DNA of 64,000 bases. It comes from Nipponacmea schrenckii (taxonomy: Eukaryota; Mollusca; Gastropoda; Lottiidae). Numbering within the stretch: the stretch's first letter is position 1; each line of letters starts with the position of its first letter. Under the pieces are notes generated by a model. That model worked only from the letters and a program-made list of their open reading frames with translations. It did no database searches and was not told where the DNA came from. The position numbers and the translations under genes are program-made. The stretch lies in NCBI GenBank assembly GCA_030562195.1, contig CM060200.1, forward strand, positions 21,491,023-21,555,022, given 5' to 3'. Positions 1 to 11,800 of the stretch are shown one piece after another.

Positions 1-562
1 TATATGATTTCCTTTTTTTTATAAGCGGTCTGGATAATAGAGCCTTGGACCATATCACGTGATAATATGTCAGGTGCGTGATCGAGTTGTTTCGAGTTGA
101 TTCGTCTGCTAGAGTAGATACTCATCTACAATTTTGCTTCATTTATTCAGGTGTATAATTTTGGTGGAAAAATGACATTCCGAGAAAATCTTCAAACAAA
201 AAAGTTTCAGTTAGCTTACTTGATCTAGGGGTCTAGAGATCATTGGAAAGAGCAGATCCCATTTTTGACTTTGTTATTATTTTTTACTTTTTTAATTCAT
301 AATAGGCTAGGCTAATACTAATTATAGTCTCCTAAGACATCTTAAGACTTAGATTAGTTCAGCAGACTTTTTTTAATGCTCTAGTTAATAATTACGTTCT
401 ACATTATATTTCTGTCAAGTTAAAGTTTAACTAGTCTAAATGAATTGAAAATAATGTTTCTGATCCATATGATATCTGCAAAAGTTTGATCAGATATAAA
501 ACTGTTTTTTAAAGAAGTGTGCTTATTCCATAATATTATCTTGTGTTTAAGAAATTTACAAT
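1..562. other. Upstream flank of the RAD51AP-like gene
   Basis: I see no gene here that I can support. The stretch is AT-rich and presumably holds the promoter and 5' UTR of the gene starting at 563. An in-frame TAA at 548-550 precedes that ATG, so the CDS cannot extend upstream without splicing. A pyrimidine-containing stretch ending in AAG just before 551 could be an acceptor of a 5' UTR intron, but this is weak. Confidence 0.4.
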
Positions 563-3500
563 ATGATTGAAAAAGAGGTTCAATATTTAATTTATGATTT
601 GTTGGACAAATGTGAACTGGTGGTAGATATAAAAAATTCAGGTACCGGTAGGCCTACAACATCAAAAAATACCGGTAGCTCAGAATTAGTCGTGAAATCA
701 CATTTTAATATACTACAGGATGTAAGACTAGTATCATGTGATGCAAGCAGCACAGACTTGATTATGGAAGAACCTTTTCATAGCAAATTGTCTCAAAAAG
801 ATAGTGTGAAAAATAATTCTACTTCAATCATTGGAGAACTAGTTGTTGAAAGTACACAGTCATCTGATATACCTGAAAAACTTGCCACAAAAATTCAAGA
901 TGAATCAAAGGCAACTGATTCAATATGCTACAGTCCATGTGAAGGCCCATTATTTTCAGACTCTGAGTCAGAAAGCTCCATTATCATTGAGGATGTCAAT
1001 AATAAATCACAAAACTTATCAACAAAAACACAATGTTTAGATTCAGGTGACTTTCCATCAAATTTGAAAGAAATTATCTCAGAAATCAATTTGTTCAATT
1101 CTCTAAATCTAGAAGTGGCTAAAATCAGTGATGTACAGAAAATCAAAGGAAAAAACTTTGATAACTATGAAAATGAAGGGAATTGTTATTATAGTAAAGT
1201 TGCTGAAGTTGCACGATGCCTAGACATACCTGAAAATCATGCTAAAATAATTGAAGATGGATCAATTTTACACAGTCCATGTGAAGGACCATTATTTTCA
1301 GATTCAGATTCTGAAAGCTCAAAAATTATCATTGAGGAAATTAATGATGAATCAGAAAATTTTAAGTTATCAGCACACAAAAAATCTTTATATTCAGGCA
1401 GTTTTCTGTCACTCTCTAATAAGATGATAACTCTTAACAATGATTGCCAGATCTCAAATTTTAAAGAAGATATCTCAAAAAGTTATCAGTTGAATTCTCC
1501 GCATCTTGAAGAGGCTAAAATTATTGCTGTACAGGAAATCAAAGGGAAAAAGTTAAAAAACTATGAAAATCATTGGAATTGTTATAATCATCACAGTTTA
1601 TCAGAGGATGCCATGAAAATAATTTTGCCAGATGTACAAAATGGTTTCAAACTGTGTACTGGTAATTCAAATAGTGGTAATAAGAAAATTGATTTATTAT
1701 GTCAAGTGAAAAATGATTATTCAGTGAAGGCATTAATTGAGGAAACAGATTGTTGTCATATTACATCAGAAATACAATCAGGAACACAGCATGTAGAACA
1801 GGGAGATTTTAATTTACAAGGTGAATTTTCAAATATCAATGGACTGGCTACTACAGAGTTTGTGGAATATGCTGAACCAAAAATTTCTCAAGAAGTAGAC
1901 AATCCAGACAACACTAATACAAATGAAAGCAGTAATTATGAGGAAGTTGTTTCTAAAACTTTTAGCGTAAAAACCATAATTGATGGTTATTTGGAGGATG
2001 TTCCAACTGATGTGAGCAGTGAACAAATAGTTTTAAATGCATCAAATTCAAATTACCTTTCATTATTTGATAAAAGCATCACAAAAACTGAAGAAATATC
2101 TGAAAATGTGAAAGTGAATGATAAACAGGAGATTGAAGCAATAAATGATGTCAAATTACTCTTCTCTTCTTTGCATGAAGGTACAGGTTCAACAGACTTG
2201 GTAAGAACTGAAGAAAAATTTGAAGCTGAAAATGAACCTCTGAATAAATATGAAATTGATACCGATGATGGAAATATGGAGCAATTGTTTATTGATTTAC
2301 AGAATGTTAAAACTGATATGTGTTGCAATGAGAAAGAGATTGAGATTAAAACCAAATCATCTAATGACCATAATACCAATATGGTCACTAATTTAGAAGG
2401 AAAGAATAAAAAGTGTTTGGAACCAAAGGACTCACATGAACAATTAAATAATGAAAGTGGTACTTTGCAATTAAAACCTGTAGACTGTCATGAAATAAAA
2501 TTTGTTGATCAGCCAAATTTAAATGAAGTTCAAACCACTATAAATAATAAAAGTTTCATGGGAGAAACTGAAGTGAATGAAAAATTTAGAAGAAGAGAAA
2601 TAAGCAATGAGAGAAGTAACTGCGAGAAAATTGAATGTGCATTTAATAATGCAGAATGGAAAATCAATGAAACTCTATCAGATAAGAAAAGTTACACTAA
2701 ACTAAATAGATGTGCAGATGTTCATACATCAAAATCAAAGAAGAAACTTAATTCAATAGAAATATTTCATAAAAATGTGGACATTTTTCAAGAAAACGAC
2801 AGCTCCTATTTAAAAGATCTCCTTTTTGATGAACAGAAACCATGCAATGAGCAACCATCAACTTTAATGTATGATTCTAATTTATATGATAGTTTCTTAT
2901 TATCACCTTTGAAATATTCGAGTAATAATGAAACAGATGTTGGGAATGATTCAACATTAATTAATGAAAATACAGATATTAATATTCAGAATTCCCAGGT
3001 ATGTGAGCGTGTTCTATGTTCACAAGCAGCTTTCAAGGATATATCTCAATGTGGTTCAAAATGTGATGAAGATCAAGAGAATAAATGCATAGAATTATTT
3101 AATGATGTGTTTAAATCACCAATTGTGGTAGAGGCCACCAGTCGAGAAACTAGTGTTGTTAAATCAGAAGTTTATAGAAGTGAAGTTGAAACACCTGATG
3201 CTTATATTGACCTTGATGAAGACTTAGAAGATATTCTCATGTATCCAGCAACACAATGTTTCAAACCATCCATTCAATCATCGGAAGTCATTGGGGATAA
3301 AGCAGAAAAAATTGAAGCCTACCAATCGAAAAATATGCATAAATTTGAGTCAGATAATGTGAAAGTTCCCGATATTTATCATAAAAGGAAAATATCACAT
3401 GATTATTCAAGAAATGAAGAGTGTTTAGAGATAAGTAAGTTTCTAATCTATTTGCAGATAGGCAGCTGAGTATCTTTTTTAAAGCAAGTAACATTCAATT

Positions 3501-6006
3501 TATGGTTTCATTTTCAATAATGTTCAAATTTAGCTTTTATGCAATTATTGGAAATTGTTGAAAAGTTTGAATTGTCATTCTTCAGGGACAGTGGCACCAA
3601 CATCATTTCTAACCATTAGAAAGCATTCAAATCCAAACTTTCATTCATTTGAATATATTTACATGCCGAGTTTCAAGAAAATATTTGAACACTCAATATC
3701 TAAAGTGTTTGCATGCATTCAACTGATATTTATACTTTATTACTGATATAATTTATCTTAAACATGAATGTCTATGATCTTTGATCTACTGTGTTATATA
3801 TTTTTATTATACTACAACTATGATTTTTTCTTTTCTTTAGAGAAATCAAGAAAAGAAAATGGTCCTATACCAAATCCATGCTTCAATTGGATTCAGACAG
3901 TGCCTGTTTCCGCAGATGTCAAGGGTAGGCCCTTTTGTCTTAATTCTCAGCAAAGGACAGGCGTCTTCCTAGCACCATATTCAAATGGCTTCCCTTTACG
4001 TCATAAAGACAGTTTTTATACGCCTACATGAAATGGGGGGCGTATATTGTCCTAACCCATGTCTGTCTGTCTGTCTGTTCGTCCACAATTGCTCGTAAAC
4101 ACTCTACAAGGCGCAATTCTTGATGGATTTTGATGAAACTTGATATGAGAGTTTATGATCATGCAAGGATGATCCCTTTTGAATCAGCAAAATCGGGAAA
4201 AATTTAGTATGAGTTATTGCCCTTATCCTTGAATGGCTCGTTAACACTCTACAATGTGCAATTCTTGACCGATTTTGATGAAACTTGGTGTGAGAGTATG
4301 TTATAACTCAAGGATAAACCCTATTGAAAAATAGCTAAAATGAAAATATTTTGTATGGTTATTACCTTTGTTCATGAAAATGCGTTCAATTTTAGCTTGT
4401 AAACACTCTACAACGAACAATTCTTAAAGGGGCCCAGGCTTAATTTTTAGGGGTCGTTTTGGGCCTTTGTTACATTTAAACAGTCCTCAGAAATATTCAA
4501 GCTCTGAGAAAATCGCAAAATACCTTGAAAATACCTCAAACAAAAAATTTCACTTTTCATTTTTTTTCCGTGCTGTACGTGGCTGGTTTCCAGTCAGTCT
4601 GAAAATTGTGTGTCCTGTTGACAAAGTCTACAATTGAAAAATGCGTTGTAGTCTATTTATATAGATGACCGCTATTGCACGACGAGAAGGATAACTCTTT
4701 GATTAACAAGACGAACCGTTTTCCAATATGGCGGGACGTTCGTAATTTCTTATGATTTTTCAAACACGGATAATTATGGATACACATGGATTTGAAGGCT
4801 CAAATTTCAAAGGTAAGCCCTGTAGACTATTTCTGATTAGCTAACCAAAAGATTTCATGTGTTTGAGGCTGTCGGATGATTGTCCGAAACAAATAAAGCC
4901 TGGTCCCCTTTAATGGATTTTGATAAAATTGGTCTGAGTATTTGTTTTTACACAAGAATGACTGCTATTGAAAATCAAATAAATCGAAATATATTTAGCA
5001 TCAGTTATTGCCCTTTTGAAAACGCGTTCAACTTTTTGGCTTGTAAACACTCTAGAAAAAACAATTTTGAATGGATTTTGATGAAACTTTGCTTTAGTAT
5101 TTGTTTTCTCCCAAGGATGTACCCTATTGAAAATCAGATAAATCGAAAAATATTTAGTGTCAGTTATTGCCCTTGTTTTTGAAAACGCTTTCAACACTCT
5201 AAACATTCATTTTTGACAAAACTCGCTGAAATTCTTTAATACATGTATCACCCAAGGAAGAGCCCTATTAAAAATAAAAAATATCAAAATATTATTAAGG
5301 GTGAACCCTATTGCAAATCATAAAAATACTGAAAATATTAAATGAGTTGTTATTAGGTACAATTCTTGACAAAAGAATCTAGACAAAACTAGAAAAAAGG
5401 AATGGTTGAATATTTCATTCCACTAATTGTTACCTTACTGAAAAGTTTTTGTTCAAAAACAATGCTGCAAGTGGGCGTATATTACCTTGCCTGGCAAGCT
5501 ATCTTTAGATTTGTATACAGTTTATATCATGAAATAGCTTAATAGAATTATGCAATCAATTTGGTACATGTTTATAGAGTGATATTGTAATTCATAGATA
5601 GGCAAGGAGCCAACACTAAAATTTTGTTCAATGGTTTTTGACATTATCTCTACTAAAAAACACACTTTAAAATTGTCATGACAAAAAAATGAATGAGTTA
5701 TTTAACTTAATAATAGCTCTCCGGTCAATACAACTTAAGCCAATAAATAATAACAGCTATTTGAAAGTGCTTGTTTTAAATTGTAATATTCTAATACAGG
5801 TTTTGTATTTAAAATAAAGTTCCCAGAAATTTTTTAATTGAAAATTGCTATTTCCTATCAGAATGCTTCAAAGTTTTGATCTAATGAAACAAATTTCAGG
5901 TGAAGAAGTTAAAAATATGAAACCATTGGTGACATGTGTACGTCCTCTTAGACTTGGTTTATCTAAGAAACAAAAGACAAAAACTCTACATAAACATGAA
6001 TTTTGA
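563..6006 (+). CDS. RAD51-associated protein, RAD51AP2/RAD51AP1-like, 1020 aa
   Basis: Three exons by my reading: 563-3434, 3841-3924 and 5900-6006. Both introns are GT-AG and phase 1, and the total is 3063 nt, giving 1020 residues plus stop. The last exon ends in PLRLGLSKKQKTKTLHKHEF. This resembles the C-terminal RAD51-interacting motif (LRLGLSR..xKxLHP type) shared by RAD51AP1 and the meiosis-linked RAD51AP2. By family knowledge such proteins bind RAD51 and assist strand invasion in homologous recombination in the nucleus. Everything before the tail is low-complexity, rich in Asn, Ser, Glu and Lys, and looks disordered. The length suits RAD51AP2 (over 1000 aa in vertebrates) better than RAD51AP1 (about 350). 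An internal duplication carries two SUMO-interacting-like motifs. Intron 2 holds a pearl-like element. The ATG follows an in-frame stop at 548. Gene certain; orthology inferred from the tail only. Confidence 0.75.
866..1597 (+). repeat. Internal protein duplication, two modules of about 119 aa, within the RAD51AP-like exon 1
   Basis: Residues about 102-220 and 221-345 align end to end. Each module has DIPE, then SPCEGPLFSDS(E/D)SESS followed by III(E)(D/E), and later a segment with VQ(K/E)IKGK and NYEN..NCY. The two isoleucine triplets, near residues 140 and 255, lie right after acidic-serine runs and are followed by acidic residues. That is the layout of a phospho-dependent SUMO-interacting motif. 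The modules have diverged in length and sequence, so the duplication is old. Confidence 0.8.
4013..5507 (+). mobile_element. Pearl-like repeat element in RAD51AP-like intron 2
   Basis: The left end reads TTTTTATACGCCTACATG, followed by a foldback GGGGGGCGTATA, a run of TGTC/TCTG units, then degenerate tandem core repeats of about 150 bp. Cores repeat phrases such as AACACTCTACAA, GATTTTGATGAAACTT and GAGTTATTGCCCTT. The right end is GTGGGCGTATATTACC then CTTGCCTGGCAAG, a small hairpin, and CTATCTTT. No ORF with transposase features is present, so it is non-autonomous. About 4440-4870 between core blocks reads differently and may be an insertion. Confidence 0.7.
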
Positions 6007-8783
6007 TTGAGGAATACAACGTGAATTTGTCTATGTTGTATTTGTTGTTTACTATTCATTAACATTGTAGATTATTGTTTTGTTTGAAGACCTTGTTTAA
6101 CAATCGATTCATAAAAAAAAGTCATCTTAGTATTGTAAAATTGTTGGAAATTGTAAAATATATATGTTTTTTTTAAATAGAACTCATAATATTTCTCTAA
6201 GCACCACTGTGATATTGATGTAAAAAATATATTTAGTTTTTTTAAATATTTAATTTGTAAGTTAAATTTCTTTACCAGTTGCTTTGAATCTGAATTGTTA
6301 GTCTTGTTTTTCATGACGTCTTGTACTGAAAAACGTTAAGTGTTTTCTGCAGGATAAAGAAAGAATATTGTCATCAAAATGATTACTTTACTAGCTAATA
6401 CTTGCAGTATCTCTAACTATGAAGATCCAATGTCTGTATACAAATATATCAATAGTAGGCTATTTGTACTTCCAAGTTGTTGTTAACACACCGTGGGATA
6501 CTTATTGACTTCCTTACATGTATAGCGCTCTCTTTGTTGTTATTTTGCAAAATAACTATGTATGGAATTTTAATTCACAGAAGAGAAATGAAGTACTAAC
6601 AGCTATTGCAGAGTATATTGACTTCTACATTCTGATATATTATTTATTTAAATGTATATTTTAAAGTTATTTTGGATCTAGATGTATTATTATTGTTTAT
6701 TTGTTGGCTGGTCTAACTATTGTTGTAATATAAAGTATTTGTATTGATTGCTGTTGGATTAAAATGTTAAAGGAAATAATATCTTCTACATGACTTATAT
6801 AAATGCCAAGGTTTTTCCTAGTATGTATTTATAGTACCCGTATTTAAGATTAAACATCTGTTTCATGTTTTGAACTAAAAAGTCAATTATTTTCCGTTTC
6901 TGAATACAAGAATCAAGCATTATCTCTTTAAGCAGCTGTACATGGGAAAGCGATAGCACAGTGAGTTATTGCTCAATTGGTAACCTGAACAACCAAGTTT
7001 TGAGAGCCAAAACAAGAGCTTTATAACGCTACATTGTTTTCATCCATTTGAACACAGTTAATTTGTAGCCAGCAATAACAAAAAAAAAACATATTTTCAT
7101 CAGCATATTATTTGTCTTCATGCTAATATAATTCATAAAATTTAACAAATTGACACATTAATATAACAAATGCAATATGAATTAGTTGTACCCTTAAATA
7201 TTAAGTAAAATTCATTGCAAGTTCATATACATGTACATCATAAGACATCAAAGTATCTAATTTAGCTAACATTTAATTTCAGAAATTGTTTATAATTCCT
7301 GAAGTTTTGATGAGAACTTACAATTATTTGTTTGTATCTTGTAAAACAACTCAGAACAAGGTCTGTGTTTGCATAAAATAAACTATTTGAAAGAGGAAGA
7401 ACTATTTGATAACAAACAAAGACTTTAAATATATATGACGTCAATAAAGCTTTTTAATTCTGAAACCACGTTACTGAAATCAATAAAACGTTTCCTATAC
7501 TAAGACTATATTTCATATAGCTATATAAATAAACAAACAAAAACCAGTACAAAATAAATAATCATTGATAGGACAAATCAACAACTTTATTGATTTCTTT
7601 TTATATTATATATTACTTTTTAAGCATATAATTATAAGGACTAAAGAAGGGTACCAGTAATTAATATTTAGATTATCTGTTAACGATAATTATTTAATAA
7701 TAATACCCAAGATAGTGAAAATTATATTGAGCACCTAACAGAAGGTTTCACAATGGCTATTCAAAATTATAATTATGTGTTTTATATTAAATTTTACTCC
7801 ACTTAATTGAAAGTGATATGATATGTATATGATATAAATCAACCAGAATACCATTGAAAATTCAAAGTGCACCACAATTAGTATTAGTCATTACATTTTA
7901 AACCTACTGATTGTATCATAGGCAGTAAAAATGAAAAGAAACAACAAATTAACATCAATGCAAGAAACAAAACAAATCAAACATAACCTGAAATAATGCT
8001 TAAAGAAATATAGTAATCTAAGTTTTTGGTTTACAAAACATCTTAATTTCTGCCCAGAGTGTCATTCTCCAAAATGAAATCTGTGTCTATTTTTGATAAT
8101 TTTACAAAACTATAATATGGAATTTTGATATGTTTTCTATGCATTAACATTCCATTCTTTATTTAGTATTCCTGATTTTATTCCTAAATAATGTCTTGAC
8201 AGGAGAAATTAAATTAACAGCCTTTCGAATGTACTCTTTTGTGGAATTTTACTGAAAGCAAATATTTAGATTACTTTGGTTACTATAAAAGTTAAAGCTA
8301 GTAAATTTACCTTTGGTTCATTATGGAAAAATTAAAATAACAAACAAAGAAACAAACTAATATTATATTGTTTCCAATTAACAAATATTTTCGTATTCTT
8401 CAGATCAGATCTTAAAACAGTATTAAGTCATTAAATGTCTTTTTACAGTGACAAAATTATGAGGTTTGGGCGCAAAACTCACTGTCCTCTGCAAAAAACT
8501 AATTTTAAGTCAAATTTTATAAGATATAATTTACAGATAAGAGTTAGAAGACAGGTATGTTATAACATAAAAAATATGGGATATAAATAACAACTGAATC
8601 ACAGATAGTAAAACATAATTCAAATTATTGCTTTTAAAATCCATAAAAGTATTGATTTAAATAAATAAATGCCAGACATGGTATTTCCTAACTTTGCAGC
8701 GGGTTCGCACCAGGAAATGCTAACAACTATGTCCAAAGCTAAAGCATTGAATATATATTTGCTGTATACTTCTTTTTACTAAC
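6007..8783. other. AT-rich 3' UTRs and intergenic DNA between convergent genes
   Basis: This holds the 3' UTR of the RAD51AP-like gene (possible poly(A) signals include an AATAAA at 7443-7448) and the space before the FAM110 3' end. Several short ORFs occur on both strands, but none has recognisable domains or splice support. I see no gene. Confidence 0.5.
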
Positions 8784-8789
8784 TTTATT
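8784..8789 (-). terminator. Poly(A) signal of the FAM110 gene
   Basis: TTTATT on the plus strand is AATAAA on the minus strand, 64 nt beyond the FAM110 stop codon at 8853-8855. The distance and hexamer fit a normal cleavage signal. Confidence 0.5.
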
Positions 8790-8852
8790 AATGTAGGTGT
8801 CGAAGCATTTTGAAAGCACTTGTGTCAAAGTGATATTTTAAAGCAAATGAAC

Positions 8853-11800
8853 TCAATCACTTGTTAAGGGCTGTTTAGCTTTTTTAATGTTACACAACCA
8901 TTTTATTATTCGTGCATTACGTTCCACTACTGAAGTTGACTGTAATGTTCTTTCTAAACAGTCTGTACTAGAATAAGTCTTTTCACTTAACTTTGAAACA
9001 CCACTACATACACTACGAGTGTCTGGGGAATCTAGAGAACTAATGCTTTCAAATATATCACCCTCTTTTTGAGTAGTATTATCCTGCCTACGTAACATGG
9101 GGTCTAAAATATTCCGTTCTATTCCCATACCATTAAAGAACTTTTCCAAGTCTGCACTTGCACGTGAATATCGAGCACTATTACGATCCATTAAAACTGG
9201 ACTACTCCTCGAATGTTGACAACTCAAATCTGAGTGTGACCTTTGAACAAACCCACTTTTATATTCCATATCCACATCTTGTGTTGAGCTCATGTCTGTA
9301 CTTAATGTCATTACATTATCCACCATCATTTTCTCCTCTTCTGACATAGTATCCTGCTCAGTATCCTGCACAGTTTCCTGATTATTATTGGTCTTATTCT
9401 CTTCTTTCAGTTTATTTCCATAACAAGTTGGAACTAAACTGTGTAGTTGTTTAAAGCATGATGAATCAGGATCCACATACTTTCTGTGAGACTTATTGAT
9501 TTTTCTCCCTTGGCTTCCATTAATACAGCAGTGTGTTTCAGACCTGGAAGTTGACTGTATATTTACTCTCACTATTCCACTATCAAGTGGGTCAATTTCT
9601 CTCTTGTCTTCCAAACCATCCACTACATCTTGGTATAGGTTATATTCTGATTTTGACCTGGTACCAGATTTACCAAAACTGGATCCTTGAATGCTGCTAA
9701 AAAAAATATATCCTTTATTCTTTTGGACAAGTCACAAATTGCGAAAGCAATAGAAGCCAGCCATGCCTAAATACAATAATTGTGAACTGCTACCAGATCA
9801 ATAGTTTGAAGACAGTTGTAAAGTGTTTGTAGTCAGAGATTATGGCAAATAAATTCAAATTTCAATACAGTGGAAAAATGTTTTTTGCCTAAATATTTTG
9901 AATGACAAAAATAAGAATTTAAGATGAGAAACAATCCTGTTTTCCTGAATTGTTTAAGAGCTAGGTCAGATTGAGAGATTCTTGGAGAGCTAGAATTTGC
10001 ACTTTGATAAACGCATTTGAAATGAAACTACTTTTGGTTCTTTTCCCACTGATTCAGAAATTTTAAGTTAAAATTAGCTTTGATCTGTTGTTTTACTTGA
10101 GTGGAAAAAGTTAAAACAAAATATGTAGAGATGTGCATTAATCTTTTGCCAAAAATCGCCCAATGTATATATTTTTTGCACTAACGGCTTCATTCTTAAA
10201 TTACATATACTGAAATAATCCTTATGAGTAGATTGCACAAGCTGTAACTTTATAATTATAGCTAATCAATGCAAAACACTCATAGAATACTGGAGAACAT
10301 ATTTATATATACCTACTACCAGCCCTCTAAATAACCCAGCTGTCATTTTTATCTGTATGACAACTATTGAATGCAGTTTTTTTGGCAAACTTTTTGGCAG
10401 AATTACAATGAATATTGCCAAGTTACTTGAATGTGTTCAAATCTCCCAACATTCACCTTAGCATTAATGATTGAAGTACATGTAATGCACTTTTAATCAT
10501 TGATGTATTTGCTAAAGTATATTGACTTTAGCTTTGTTAATATTGAAACAAACCAGTCTGATATTCTATAATTCAAACAAAACACCAACCTATTATCAAA
10601 GCTACAACTTTTGTTCAAAGCTTGAGTACTTTTAACAAACTGAGGTCTACTGGCAGCTAATAATTCAACTGCACTCTTTCGATGATGAGCTGTAAGAAAT
10701 AATGTAACAATTACTATTAATTCATATCATGCAATACTTACTTCCTTGATAATAAATCAGTTGAAATTTGAATTCAAAAGTTTGAATTGAACTTCCTCAA
10801 TCCATAGCAAATGAGAAATAAATATTTTGAAGTGAATGAGAGTAAATCTATATGGAGTGAGGTATAGTAAGTTATTTTGGGGAAGAAATATTAAGTTTCA
10901 CCCTTCAACCTATTTATAACATCTGGTTCTCTACATGAACTATGAACTACTTTGTTTTACAAACTTACACACAAGAATAGCACAATCTCTCTCAATACAC
11001 CTACCACTAACTTTGCCAGTACCAGCAAGAATACACCTTAACACCCTAATCTATTACAATCAAAATTTTTCACAGTATTGAATAGTACAACAAAAAAAAC
11101 ACAAGCAAGTAAGCTCAATCATTTCAGAATTAATTTTTTTCTGTCATTTCAAAAATTGTGCAAAATTTACTCTCATTTGCCTTTGAATGTTATCAGTTTA
11201 TTAAGTTTCCTAACCTTATTAACTTCCTTCCCTGATATAATCTTTGCATAAGCTTCAAATTCAAAAGTTTGCTTTAAATACAGACCAATAAATAGAAATG
11301 GTGTCAAGTGTAGATTATTATAACAGACAGATCATAGGATATATATGATAAAATATTTCCCCATACCAATGTGGGGGAATAGATTGATATATTGAAATTA
11401 AAGATGGGTTCTCTTATTGTTTAATTAAGATCATTAATTAGAGAAAAATCTACTTATTTTAAGTTATTAAATGGTATGTCGAAAGGCTTTGGCAATCCAT
11501 TAATTTCTAATCCGCTTTGAAACAATAAATTAGACACTATATAAATCATGTGACCAGATGACATCAAATGAAATGAAGCTGTATAAGAAATAATTTTCAT
11601 AATTTGTTTTTATGAACTGAACTTAATTAAAAAGTAATATCGTGAGTGAAAACTAATTTGAATTACTATGTTTTTGAAAAATGATATTTAAAGATTAAAT
11701 TATTTCCTTTTGCTAGAGATAATAAATGGAATACAAAAATACACAAGGGGAATGTGAGGAACTATGCATGTGTGCATAATTAAGAGTGACTTAATCATAA

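Noticed and set aside
4880..5206. Overlapping ORFs of about 100 codons on both strands
   Set aside because: They are core repeats of the pearl-like element read in frame. The same happens at 53.0-54.9 kb and 16.5 kb.
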